NCBI RefSeq assembly: GCF_002927635.1
Contig: NZ_PRDS01000004.1
Location: forward strand, 62,001 to 126,000
Direction: 5' to 3'
Source: Albidovulum inexpectatum
GTDB lineage: Bacteria > Pseudomonadota > Alphaproteobacteria > Rhodobacterales > Rhodobacteraceae
Length of the DNA: 64,000 nucleotides
The notes below the pieces were generated by a model that was not told where the DNA came from, did not search any database, and saw only the letters and a list, made by a program, of their open reading frames with translations. A program made the translations under genes and the position numbers. This document shows, one piece after another, positions 35,426 to 44,061 of this stretch (positions are counted from its first letter, which is position 1; every line of letters starts with the position of its first letter).

Positions 35426-36574
35426 CTAGACGACGCGCCGACCCTTTTCAAAGCCGTGTTTGACGAAGTGAACGAATGGATCGACGCCCGCGCGACGAAC
35501 GTCCGGATTGAGATCCAGGTATCTGCCCGGTGAGAAGTCTGCTGCTCTTTGGTCCCGGTCACGCAGGAAGGTCATGAAATAGCGCGCAACGAGCCCGACC
35601 CGGTCATCGGTATCGTTCCAGTCGGAAGCGATGCCCTGAACGTGATCGCGCAATTTCGTCGTCATTTCATCGGTGAACGCATTCAGGAATGCCAGGTATT
35701 CCTTGTTGTCGAACGGCCCGGGCCTGGGACCGACCGGGGTGAAATCGATACCGGAATTGTGCTTTAGCCATTCGACGTCCTCGATATCGATCAGACTGCG
35801 AGAAATACTTTCCGGGAACTGGAACTTGCCCGGGAAGACGGTGCGCAGATGGTCGATCAACGACGTGCGGGCGATCTTGATTGCCTTGTCCGGCGTAAAC
35901 CTGGGCACAAGAGAATTCAGCGCCCACAGGATGCGCACGGCCTCGGTCGACAATGACGTGTTCTCGGTCGCCGTCTTGCGTGGTTTTCTGACACCGATAA
36001 CTTCGGAAAAGTCGGAAACCACATCGCCATCGACAAGCTTCGATCTGTCGTAGTGCCGGAAAGTGACATGATCGGCGCCAAAGATCGTTAGGAATTTCTC
36101 GATTCGGTTGCGATAATTCATATATGGCGGTCGCGCCAGAACTGAACCACTCTTGATTGTTTCTTGAAAGTCACTTTGGGTAAACGATACCGGGTCGCGC
36201 ACATAGACGATGACATCGACTTTTCTGTTTGCCTTGCTGCACAGATCGGCGATGGCTTCTATTCCCTTGTGATCGATCAAAGAAATATCTTCTCCTGATA
36301 CAATCAGATGGCGCGTATCCGACCCGATTTCCGATTCGATCAGGCGATGGAGTTGCTGTTTCTTTTTCTCAATTTCCGCAGGCGTCAGATTCGCGGAACG
36401 CCATATGTGATAATCCTGATGCTTGCCGGAAAAGACCGTGTAAAAGGGTATCGAATGGTTCCTGAATTCAAGGCTCGCATAACGTGCATCGCCCCATGAA
36501 TAGCCATCGAATGCCGCCTGTATCGCGGTTGATCCGGTCTTGTGCGTTCCGATATGCAGGCTGAGTCTACGCAT
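35426..36574 (-). CDS. Sulfotransferase-like protein with C-terminal YLxxNPDV motif
   Basis: Probable sulfotransferase of 382 residues acting on cell-surface carbohydrate. The N-terminus LSLHIGTHKTGSTAIQ has a 5'-phosphosulfate loop (residues 9-16), and VDVIVYVRDPVSFTQSDFQ is the usual 3'-phosphate region, the two PAPS-binding elements. After a helical middle the last 35 residues read RYLDLNPDVRRAGVDPF and HFVKHGFEKGR, a motif also seen at the end of the next protein. Base composition is clearly more AT-rich than the neighbours. The start is ATG 36574; a TTG four codons upstream is possible. No clear ribosome site. Specific acceptor unknown. Confidence 0.75.
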   Translation of the reverse strand: MRRLSLHIGTHKTGSTAIQAAFDGYSWGDARYASLEFRNHSIPFYTVFSGKHQDYHIWRSANLTPAEIEKKKQQLHRLIESEIGSDTRHLIVSGEDISLIDHKGIEAIADLCSKANRKVDVIVYVRDPVSFTQSDFQETIKSGSVLARPPYMNYRNRIEKFLTIFGADHVTFRHYDRSKLVDGDVVSDFSEVIGVRKPRKTATENTSLSTEAVRILWALNSLVPRFTPDKAIKIARTSLIDHLRTVFPGKFQFPESISRSLIDIEDVEWLKHNSGIDFTPVGPRPGPFDNKEYLAFLNAFTDEMTTKLRDHVQGIASDWNDTDDRVGLVARYFMTFLRDRDQRAADFSPGRYLDLNPDVRRAGVDPFVHFVKHGFEKGRRVV

Positions 36575-36667
36575 GTCTTGTGCCAAAGGTTTTTTGAGTA
36601 TCGCCGGAATGTTACGGTCAATTCTTCATGGACGGTCAGCCGCTCTTCCTGTTCCTCTACGTCACCG

Positions 36668-37642
36668 TCAAGCGGGAATGCGTTTCTCGCGAATTCCACG
36701 GTTGCGATAATGGTTGACAGGATTGACGCCGGATTTGAGGATGTCGGGATAACGGATGAGGTAGGTCAATGGCTCGAAGTAATTTCCCTCGACCACCATG
36801 CCCACTGCAGGCAAGTCGAATTGCTTGAGTCGCCGTTTGGCTTTGTCAATAGTTTCCTCCCAGAGGTCGCCGAACCTTGCACGCTCGACCGGGCTGGCGA
36901 AGAAAGGTGCAGCAAGGCGGGTCGCGTCTAGGATACGCTCTTGCATCTTCCTGGATAGGACTTCGTCGAACTCAACGATTTTCGACAGATCCATTTTCGA
37001 TGAGGTCACGTTGACGAAGCGTGGTGGTTTTTGCCGTGGCTGAAATGGTTTGCCGATCGCGAACATTCCCAACGTCTTCAGCCACGCATCTTCCCTGCTC
37101 ACAAGCTCCTCGAAGGGTACGAAGAGGACATTGGGTTGCGACAAGTGGGCGATGGACCCGATAAAGTAGGAAAGATAATGGTCTGCAAGGTGCTTGAAGT
37201 TGACATCCACGCCTTCTTCGGGGGCAACATTCGGGGCAAGTCGCTTGGCGGCAGAAACGAAGAAAGCGCGCGGATCGCGGTGAATGATTACTGCGCCCTT
37301 GAGAAACGGGGCCCTGTTTAGGCACAAGCCCAAGTGTTCCATATACTTGGGAGTCTTGTCAAAGAATGGACCGGAATGGTTGGGGAAAGCCGCCCGCGTA
37401 AGTACGCGGTAAAAGTGATCGAAGTCACCCCTGATCGCTTCTTTCCGGGTGACATCGTCAATCTTCCAACCGTTCAGGAGCATGTCCCAGTAGGGCTGGA
37501 TCCTGGGCATTTCGGAGGGATGGCGTCCCAGAAGAACGCCACATTCGAAGCCGGATTCATATCCGTTTGCCCGAAAGATCTCGGACAGAAGCGTTGTGCC
37601 GCCCCTCTCGTACCCGCCGAGGATGAATTCAACCTGAGACAT
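36668..37642 (-). CDS. Sulfotransferase-family protein
   Basis: A 324-residue sulfotransferase-like protein. The loop GGYERGGTTLLSEIF (residues 9-17) binds phosphosulfate in this family, and FFDKTPKYMEHLGL and GAVIIHRDPRAFFVSAAKRL are the acceptor-side and 3'-phosphate segments. It ends YLIRYPDILKSGVNPVNHY and NRGIREKR, similar to the end of the first sulfotransferase. Its ATG shares one base with the stop of the RgpF-like gene (TGATG), so they are coupled. It probably decorates the same surface polymer. Lower GC than the flanks supports horizontal origin. Confidence 0.75.
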   Translation of the reverse strand: MSQVEFILGGYERGGTTLLSEIFRANGYESGFECGVLLGRHPSEMPRIQPYWDMLLNGWKIDDVTRKEAIRGDFDHFYRVLTRAAFPNHSGPFFDKTPKYMEHLGLCLNRAPFLKGAVIIHRDPRAFFVSAAKRLAPNVAPEEGVDVNFKHLADHYLSYFIGSIAHLSQPNVLFVPFEELVSREDAWLKTLGMFAIGKPFQPRQKPPRFVNVTSSKMDLSKIVEFDEVLSRKMQERILDATRLAAPFFASPVERARFGDLWEETIDKAKRRLKQFDLPAVGMVVEGNYFEPLTYLIRYPDILKSGVNPVNHYRNRGIREKRIPA

Positions 37643-38910
37643 CAGATCAACCCCTTCATGAATGCCGCGCGTTTCCAGCCGTAAAGCATCTGTCCGCCGT
37701 ACGGACGCTCAAGCAGGATCGCGCTTAGCTCGCGTGCTTCGTCCGCGGGTAGTTTCGATTGGATGCGCATGACGTCATATGTGTTGAACATTCCGCGATA
37801 CATGCCGTCCAGTTTGATGATGGGCAAGCCGATCTCCAGAAGGATCGCTGCGTTCTGGTGTATCTGGCTGCCAAGCATGAACACTTCAGAGGCAACAGCC
37901 GACAAGGCATCGTTAAGGAGCGGATCAAATTTCTGAAGGTCGGCATCGGATACGTGGCGAAGCAAGTATCGCTTCAGATCTTCGCGGCCCGTGATCAAGG
38001 TTTCCTTGCTCAGATCCTTGATTGGAGTGTCGACACTCACCTCCAGCTTGTCGCTGATCGCATATTCTCGGGCAATGAATCTGCCGGACAGCAATTTGGT
38101 TACAGCCTCGACGCTGAAGCGCGGTGCCGGGGTGTACGACCCGGTCCTGGCATCCTTTATCACCAGATCCTGCAACTCGGGGCTGCGGCGGACCTCGTTC
38201 AGGAATCGGTCGCTGCTGTAGAGCGCGCGGAACTGGTTCGGAACGGATACGCAGCGCTTCAGCGTCTTGGACAGCTTCATTTCGCCGCGCTTGATGACGA
38301 TCGGGCGCACGTCGGTAAGGGGATATTTGCGCCAGTATTTGCGCAATCTTTCATGCGTCAGCACCGATTGCGACATCGCGATGCAGAATGACCCAAGGTG
38401 GTACTCGATCTCGTAGTTCTCGGTCGCGCCCAGTACCTCGACATCCGAAGTCGTCATGTCGGTCAGGAACTTGTCCAGACCGCGGGTCGAGTAATAGACG
38501 GAATCGTTGATCATCAGCAGGCGCGGGCAGGTCTTTTCCCAACCCCGTGCATAAAGATGCAGAAAGCCCGTCTTGTAGCTGCCGAAATCCCGGCCGAAAT
38601 TGGGGCGTTCGATATAGCAGTCGATCAGATCGCGCACGCTTTCGGGGTCGCGCAGGCGAAGCGTGTTCACGCCCAGCACATAAAGGCCCTGTGCCTTGGC
38701 GGCTTTCAGCAGGCGCACCAGATCCGGGCGAAGCTCTCCCTTCTGGTAGAGTGCCAGCAGGACGATTCGCTGCCCTTCAAAGGGGCGTTCGAAATGAACC
38801 CGCGGCTTCTTTGTGAGGGTCCGCAGCCTTTGAGCTTCGGATTGCGCGCCGACGATGGCGCGGGCCATCGGATACAGCATGGCCGTGTGAATGCGCGAAA
38901 TGATCTTCAT
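37642..38910 (-). CDS. RgpF-like (rhamnan synthesis F) surface polysaccharide protein
   Basis: A 422-residue protein resembling the rhamnan synthesis protein F family, which takes part in building rhamnose-rich polysaccharides. The tell-tale blocks are YIERPNFGRDFGSYKTGFLHL, PRLLMINDSVYYS and YHLGSFCIAMSQSVL, the N-x-GxDFG, NDS and L-S/Q-SFF-type motifs of RgpF. The C-terminal 170 residues are helical and not recognised. First gene of the three-gene patch. It has no nearby rhamnose synthesis genes. Assignment to the family is by motif only. Confidence 0.65.
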   Translation of the reverse strand: MKIISRIHTAMLYPMARAIVGAQSEAQRLRTLTKKPRVHFERPFEGQRIVLLALYQKGELRPDLVRLLKAAKAQGLYVLGVNTLRLRDPESVRDLIDCYIERPNFGRDFGSYKTGFLHLYARGWEKTCPRLLMINDSVYYSTRGLDKFLTDMTTSDVEVLGATENYEIEYHLGSFCIAMSQSVLTHERLRKYWRKYPLTDVRPIVIKRGEMKLSKTLKRCVSVPNQFRALYSSDRFLNEVRRSPELQDLVIKDARTGSYTPAPRFSVEAVTKLLSGRFIAREYAISDKLEVSVDTPIKDLSKETLITGREDLKRYLLRHVSDADLQKFDPLLNDALSAVASEVFMLGSQIHQNAAILLEIGLPIIKLDGMYRGMFNTYDVMRIQSKLPADEARELSAILLERPYGGQMLYGWKRAAFMKGLI

Positions 38911-39664
38911 CGTTACCCCTTACCAAGTCGCCCTCGGTCAGGGCGGTATCTAGAAGAGACGCGGTGCAAGCACAACTGGCAATCAACCGCGAAATGATCC
39001 GGCGCCGCCTGCCCGCCCCTTGCCTTGCAGTGCGTCCTGGCAGGTCGCGCCGTGTATCTTGTTGGACAGAAACGATTTCCGGCCGGGACGTGGATCAGGC
39101 GTCTGTGTTCCAGCCAGTCCTTGAACTTGGGCAGGTGATGCCGTGTGCCATGAGGCACAATCGACGATTGAGTCGGTTCAGCGTCTTTGGTGCCGTGTCG
39201 TCCACCGCGTTCACCGGCGGCATCTGCGCGAGACACCGGTCGAGACGATCCCCCATGCCGAGGCCTTTGGGTCGTTCACGCTGCTGCCGGACCGGGTTGC
39301 CAGATAGTGCGGCGAGGTCTGAGCCCACGCTTGCGCGTCGCGGTGCGCGGGGGCAGGGACACGGATCGCGCAAGCGGTGCAGATGCCGCACCCGCCGCCT
39401 GATGGCCGATTAGCGATGGTATGTAACTAATGGCGCAACGCCCCCGGGAAGATTCCGATGATGCGCGTCCGGCGTCGCCCGGATTTTCCACCAAGGGACG
39501 CCCATGCCGGAAAAGAACAACGAGGCCATTCCCGAGGGCGGCACAAGAACGGGACAGGTCCATCGGCGATGATTTCCATTCCAGACACAAGCACGTGCTC
39601 GGGCACATGCCCAGCTATCCGGTTAAACCGGCGCCGGTTCATCCCCCCGGACAAGACCCTTGGG
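38911..39664. other. 754-bp intergenic stretch with a decayed IS256 fragment
   Basis: No intact gene is supported: all frames are short, Arg/Pro-rich and lack ribosome sites. The only recognisable content is the transposase fragment at 39405-39498. The promoter of the RgpF-sulfotransferase patch should lie near 38911-39000, but no clear -35/-10 pair is visible. Confidence 0.6.
39405..39498 (-). pseudogene. Remnant of an IS256/mutator-family transposase, internal part
   Basis: On the minus strand GKSGRRRTRIIGIFP matches the conserved ...EVKRRTRVVGIFPN segment that precedes the C-terminus of IS256-family transposases. Right after it the frame breaks; RCAISYIPSLIG in the next frame resembles the following NEAAIxRLVGA. 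No further transposase and no terminal repeats were seen. It reads away from the module at 39.7-44.9 kb. Confidence 0.55.
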
Positions 39665-42600
39665 TCAGTTTCCGCCGCGGCGCAGGACCACGCGACGGTT
39701 CAACGCCTTGCCAGCGGCGGTTGCATTGCTTGCGACCGGGCGCGTTTCGCCAAGGCCCACAGAGGTGATCCGATCCGTCGCGACGCCGTTCTCAGCAAGC
39801 CACCGCAGCACCGAGGCGGCGCGCCGCTCGGACAGATCCTGGTTATAGGCTTCCGCCCCGTCGGAATCGGTGTGTCCCTCGAGAACGAAAGCCTGTTCGG
39901 GATTGGCGTCAAGGAAAGCCTTGAGCGCGCGCAGGGTCGGCAGCGAGGCCGGTGTGAACTGGTCGTCGTTGACGTCGAAATATATGCCGTAAAGGTCAAT
40001 GGCACCATCCTGCGACAGGGCGCTGTCGATCTCATCGGCCGTCTCCTGACGCACCGACAGGACGATGTCCTGTTTCCCTGTCCCGCCCGGCGGCACCTCG
40101 CCGGCAGCCGCCGTGGCCCGATAGCCAGGATATTGCACCCTGATCTCGGCCGTGCCCGCATCCACGCCTTCGATGCGGTAGACGCCGTTCGCGTCGGTTT
40201 CGCTCACCCTGCCGCCGACCGAGACAAGAGCGCCCGCAATTGGCTCGCCGGTCTCGGCATCGACCACGCGGCCGGAAATGATGCCAGTCCGGATCGGTTC
40301 AAGCTCGACGATCACGTCCAGGGTCGCGCCGGGCGCAAGCCGGACGCTCTTCGTTCCGGGCACATACCCCGAAAACTGCGCCATCAGCGTCATCTCGCCC
40401 GCGGGGACCCGGTCAAGGACGAAGCTTCCGGTGGTCTCGCTTTCGGCTGCCAGATCGCCCACCGTGACGCGAGCCCCCGGCAGGGCACGGCCGGTGTCGG
40501 CGTCGATCACCCGCCCCGCGATCCTGCCATGGGTGATCGGTGTCATCTCGAGGCGCAGCTCGACGGTCTCGTTCCGGCCAAGTCGCAGGGCAAGTTGCGC
40601 CGGTTCGAACAAGTCTGCCGTCGCGTTCAGCGTGATCGGCCCCGCGGCAAGGCCGGCAAGCCGGAAATGACCGTCCGTGTCGGTCTTGGCCGAGGCGCCG
40701 GGCGCGCGGATCGTGGCCCCCTGGACGGGGCTACCGTCGCTGGCGTTCACCACGCGGCCAACGATGTCGCCCGTTGTGACCGGTGCCAGCCGCAATTCCG
40801 CAGTCACCGCAGATGCCCGCGGCAATTCGACCTCGATCGTGCCCCCGAAATAGCCCTCGCGTTCGGCCGAAACCACGATGTGACCGGCCTCGATACCGGC
40901 GAAGCTGACCTCGCCCGCGGCATCGGTCCGCGCGACACGATCACGAAGTCGCACGGTGGCGTCTTCGATTGGTGCGCCCGTTTCGTCGTCGCGCACCCGC
41001 ACACGCAAGTCGCCGGTCGTGATCGGCGCAAGCGCGATCACGACCTCGACGGTCTCCGCCGGCACCACCTCGGCGCCGTGGGATACCGGGTGATAGCTGT
41101 CGTGCCGGGCCAGCAGCGTGATCGGTCCGCGCGGCAGGTCGGGCGTTTCGAACCGGCCCATCGAGTCGGTCGCCAGCGCAAGCGCGCCGATTTCAACCGT
41201 GACCCCTGCCAGCGCGCGACCGGACTCGGCATCGCGCACTTCTCCGGCAATCCTGCCCGTCGTGACGGGCTCCAGCACGATCCTTTTCTGCAGGGTTTCA
41301 CCCTCGGCGACCACGATCGCGGTCGTGGCCGGCAGATAACGTTCCTTCGACACCGTGGCCGCCATGTCACCCGCCGACAGGGCAAGCAGACGGAAGACAC
41401 CGTCCATGTCGGTCTCGGTCTCGCGGTCGCCGACCACGACCCGCGCGCCGGCCACCGGCCGCCCGGTGTCGGCGGCCACGACTTCGCCTTCAAGATTGCC
41501 TGTCCCGGCGGGCTGCATCAGGATCGGCTCGATTTCGTGGATTCCGGGCGTCAGCGCGCCAAGATCGCGCCGATACTCCAGATAGTCTGGATGTTCGGCG
41601 ATCAGCTTGCGGCTGCCCGTCTCGATCTGCCGTACGCGAAAGCTGCCATCGGCCGCGCTTTGGTCGCTGCTGCGCCCGATGAATACGCTGACACCGGGGA
41701 TCGGCGCGCCGCTCGCCAAATCGAGGACATGCCCCGTGACGGTTGCCGTGCGCCTGACCGGCTTGGCACCGGCAACGGCCACGACGATCTCGGGCGTGGC
41801 GGTTTCGCCCGCGGCAAGCTCGATGTCGACTTGCGTCCTGCTGAACAGCTTGTAGCCATTCGCGGCGTAGAAATCCGCAGTTTGCGCAAACGGGTCCAGG
41901 ACCAGCCGGGCGGGCCCGGCGGGCACCTGATCGAAGACGAATTCACCCGCGGCATCGGTACGGGCCACGCGAGGCCCAAGCCCGATGTTCTCGCCGCCGG
42001 CAACGGACATCAGCACCGTGGCGCTTGCCAAGGGCGCGCCGCTTTCGGCATCGCGGACGCTCCCCACGATCCGACCGATCTGGGCGCCCTCGGCCGCCTG
42101 CAGCCTTGGGTTCAGCTCGACCGGTTCGTGCGGTGGCAGGAAAAGCTCTTCCTCGAACGGGTCATAGCCCGCCGGAAGCGTCACCGTGAACCTGCGCAGA
42201 CCCGGCGGAAGCCCCTCGAGGCGGAAACTGCCGTCTGACCCCGACAGGGCATGATAGCCCGCCGAGGCGATGCGCGCCCCGGCCAGGGGAACGCCTGTCC
42301 CGGCATCGGTGACGACACCGAAGACCGCGGCAGAGGGTTCCGATCCGGCCCGGGCCGCGGCCTCGCGAATTGCCCTGGTGTTGAGGAAGGAAAGGAAAAG
42401 GTCGAGCGCACGATAGGCCCGATCGTCACCCTGCGCATCCGCCGCGTCCAGACGCTGTTCGATGGCATCAAGAGCGATCCCCTTCTCGAAGGCCGAAAGC
42501 TCCGCGAAAGTATTGGGCAGGGCGGTGATGTCCAGCTCCTCGAGCTGCTGGCGAAAGGCGTCAAGCCCCGAAGTCTGTGCATGCGACGGCGCAACCCACA

Positions 42601-42682
42601 TGAAGGCCAGAAGACAGGCCACCCAAAGCGATGCGACAATCGCGGCGGCGCGGGGCCGTGTGGTGCGCAACAGGTGTTTCAT
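39665..42682 (-). CDS. Secreted protein with nine carboxypeptidase-regulatory-like repeats and C-terminal OmpA domain
   Basis: A 1005-residue exported protein. Residues 1-35 are a signal peptide (ending PSHAQ), 36-115 a helical region, then nine carboxypeptidase-D regulatory-like beta-sandwich repeats: three diverged ones (about 118-393) and six of exactly 81 residues (394-879), each with a start like TGRIAGxVxDAxTG and GARVxVG. Residues about 890-1005 are an OmpA/MotB-type domain (YGIYFDVNDDQFTP, VLEGHTDSDGAEAYN, LSERRAASVLRWL, GxGETRPVASN), which binds peptidoglycan in relatives. The predicted product is a long periplasmic or outer-membrane rod tethered to the cell wall. The start shares one base with the preceding stop (TGATG). 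Function not known. Confidence 0.85.
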   Translation of the reverse strand: MKHLLRTTRPRAAAIVASLWVACLLAFMWVAPSHAQTSGLDAFRQQLEELDITALPNTFAELSAFEKGIALDAIEQRLDAADAQGDDRAYRALDLFLSFLNTRAIREAAARAGSEPSAAVFGVVTDAGTGVPLAGARIASAGYHALSGSDGSFRLEGLPPGLRRFTVTLPAGYDPFEEELFLPPHEPVELNPRLQAAEGAQIGRIVGSVRDAESGAPLASATVLMSVAGGENIGLGPRVARTDAAGEFVFDQVPAGPARLVLDPFAQTADFYAANGYKLFSRTQVDIELAAGETATPEIVVAVAGAKPVRRTATVTGHVLDLASGAPIPGVSVFIGRSSDQSAADGSFRVRQIETGSRKLIAEHPDYLEYRRDLGALTPGIHEIEPILMQPAGTGNLEGEVVAADTGRPVAGARVVVGDRETETDMDGVFRLLALSAGDMAATVSKERYLPATTAIVVAEGETLQKRIVLEPVTTGRIAGEVRDAESGRALAGVTVEIGALALATDSMGRFETPDLPRGPITLLARHDSYHPVSHGAEVVPAETVEVVIALAPITTGDLRVRVRDDETGAPIEDATVRLRDRVARTDAAGEVSFAGIEAGHIVVSAEREGYFGGTIEVELPRASAVTAELRLAPVTTGDIVGRVVNASDGSPVQGATIRAPGASAKTDTDGHFRLAGLAAGPITLNATADLFEPAQLALRLGRNETVELRLEMTPITHGRIAGRVIDADTGRALPGARVTVGDLAAESETTGSFVLDRVPAGEMTLMAQFSGYVPGTKSVRLAPGATLDVIVELEPIRTGIISGRVVDAETGEPIAGALVSVGGRVSETDANGVYRIEGVDAGTAEIRVQYPGYRATAAAGEVPPGGTGKQDIVLSVRQETADEIDSALSQDGAIDLYGIYFDVNDDQFTPASLPTLRALKAFLDANPEQAFVLEGHTDSDGAEAYNQDLSERRAASVLRWLAENGVATDRITSVGLGETRPVASNATAAGKALNRRVVLRRGGN
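40046..41503 (-). repeat. Six tandem 243-bp coding repeats (81 residues each)
   Basis: Within the repeat/OmpA gene, residues 394-474, 475-555, 556-636, 637-717, 718-798 and 799-879 are six units of identical length without any insertion or deletion. Each carries G-x-V-x-(D/N)-A-x-(T/S/D)-G, a TDxxGxF strand and an aliphatic end (ELxLEPIT-like). Protein identity between units is moderate, so the array is old but its length has been held constant. Confidence 0.85.
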
Positions 42683-43551
42683 CAGTCCTTCCGCTTGTAG
42701 GCGATCGCCAGCATGTTCAGGCGCGTGCGCGCGGCAATCGAGGTCGAGATCGGTGGCGCGCCGGGCGGCAGGCAGGCATCTGCCGCCTTCAACAGTTCGA
42801 TCTCCTTTGCCATGAATTCGTCGTACTTGTCGTCATAGGCGGATTGAAGCTGTTTCAGCCCTTTCAACAGGCCGATCTTGACACTGTTCCAGGCCAGCCC
42901 CGATGCGCCGTGGAAACCGGATGCGGCATCGCCAAAGGCGACGGCGTAATCATACGTGTCCTTGTAGCGGCTGTAGATCAGCTGGAGCTTCTCGAACAGC
43001 AAAGCCAGTTCGTCCATCTCGTCCTGAACATCCATCAGGCAGTAGACGCAGGACATGTCGCCCTTGCAATCGGCGTCCAATGGCACGAGATCCTCGTTCG
43101 GCTTTGGCTCGGCATCGCGGTCGCTTTCCAGCAACATGCGCAATTCCTGTATCGCGCGCGCATTCGCGGCGACCTGATCGCGCAAAGACCGGATGTCGGA
43201 CCTCGCGACTTCAAGGCGTTGCTCGACATCCTTGATGTCCGTTCCGCCATCGCCCTTGTCGTCACCGGCCGGTTCGGCGCCATCCTTGGGCGCCTCAGCG
43301 TCGGCTTCCGCACCGGGCTCGGGTTTGGGATCGGACTTGGGATCGGACTTGGGGTCCGATTTGGGGTCCGGTTTCGGCTCGGGCTTGTAGTCGTCCCCGG
43401 GGACGGACGAGCTTTCGCCGCCGGGCACGAAGATCCCGGAGTCGCCGGCGGCACCCAAGCCATCCGACTGCGCTTCGACTGACGCGGCGGCCAGAAGCGG
43501 AACGGCCAAGGCAGCCAGCCATGCGACAACGGGGGATGCAGCGCGCGACAT
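42682..43551 (-). CDS. Secreted hypothetical protein with Pro/Lys/Asp repeat, coiled coil and four cysteines
   Basis: A 289-residue protein I do not recognise. Residues 1-28 are a signal peptide (ending SVEAQ). Residues 56-80 are a low-complexity linker of KPEPKPDPKSDPK type encoded by a short tandem repeat at about 43318-43377. Residues 105-145 should form a coiled coil. Cys162, Cys168, Cys171 and Cys260 could make disulfides, and the C-terminal 100 residues are helical (ELALLFEKLQLIYSRYKDTYDY region). It lies 3 bp behind the 168-residue secreted protein and shares one base with the repeat/OmpA gene, so the three are one operon and probably one envelope assembly. Confidence 0.7.
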   Translation of the reverse strand: MSRAASPVVAWLAALAVPLLAAASVEAQSDGLGAAGDSGIFVPGGESSSVPGDDYKPEPKPDPKSDPKSDPKSDPKPEPGAEADAEAPKDGAEPAGDDKGDGGTDIKDVEQRLEVARSDIRSLRDQVAANARAIQELRMLLESDRDAEPKPNEDLVPLDADCKGDMSCVYCLMDVQDEMDELALLFEKLQLIYSRYKDTYDYAVAFGDAASGFHGASGLAWNSVKIGLLKGLKQLQSAYDDKYDEFMAKEIELLKAADACLPPGAPPISTSIAARTRLNMLAIAYKRKD

Positions 43552-43554
43552 GGG

Positions 43555-44061
43555 TCAATTCTCCTTCGGAGCCGCGATGGGCTGGCCGTCAATATAGAAG
43601 GTCGGCGGCACCTCGACGGGCACCGGATCGCCAATCCAGACCAACAGGTGATAGGCCGACGGCTCGTCCGCCCTGAGCCAGATTCCGAACTCGTCGTCGA
43701 TGCGGCCGGTAAAGTCGAAGATGCCGTCCGGGCCGGTCGTGCCGGCGGCATCTGCGGACTGCCAGATCACGCGGTGCAGGCTGACCTCGATGGGCTTTTC
43801 GATGTCATCGGCCAGAACCTTGACGACGATGGGGCTCATCACATCGACCTTGGAGACATGATAGCGTTGCCCGGTCGGGTCTGCCGCTCCCGTCACCAGA
43901 ACCGAACGGCCGCCAAGCTCGGCATCCGAAGCGAGTTCCAGCCTTTGCATGGGGGCAGCAGTCTCGGCGGCCTCAAGCAGATCCGCCTGCGCCTGTCCGG
44001 CCATCAGCAGCATCGCAAGAAGACCCCCGAAAAGCCCGCTTGGGCGCGTGGCAAGGATCAT
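43555..44061 (-). CDS. Secreted hypothetical protein
   Basis: A 168-residue exported protein without a family I recognise. It has a signal peptide (residues 1-26, ending AGQAQAD) and a beta-rich mature part with SVLVTGAADPTGQRYHVSKV, IVVKVLADDIEKPIEVSLH and YHLLVWIGDPVPVEVPPTFY. The start ATG 44061 has AAGGAGGG about 9 bp upstream, which rejects the longer open frame to 44394. First gene of the operon that ends with the repeat/OmpA protein. Confidence 0.7.
   Translation of the reverse strand: MILATRPSGLFGGLLAMLLMAGQAQADLLEAAETAAPMQRLELASDAELGGRSVLVTGAADPTGQRYHVSKVDVMSPIVVKVLADDIEKPIEVSLHRVIWQSADAAGTTGPDGIFDFTGRIDDEFGIWLRADEPSAYHLLVWIGDPVPVEVPPTFYIDGQPIAAPKEN

Noticed and set aside
38913-39413. 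Several 100-150-codon frames between the RgpF-like gene and the repeat/OmpA gene
   Set aside because: They overlap on both strands, lack ribosome sites and show no family features. Only the IS256-like fragment could be recognised.
39458-42238. A 926-codon plus-strand open frame opposite the repeat/OmpA gene
   Set aside because: It contains repeated blocks only because it mirrors the 243-bp repeats of the minus-strand gene. Signal peptide, repeat grammar and OmpA domain are all on the minus strand.
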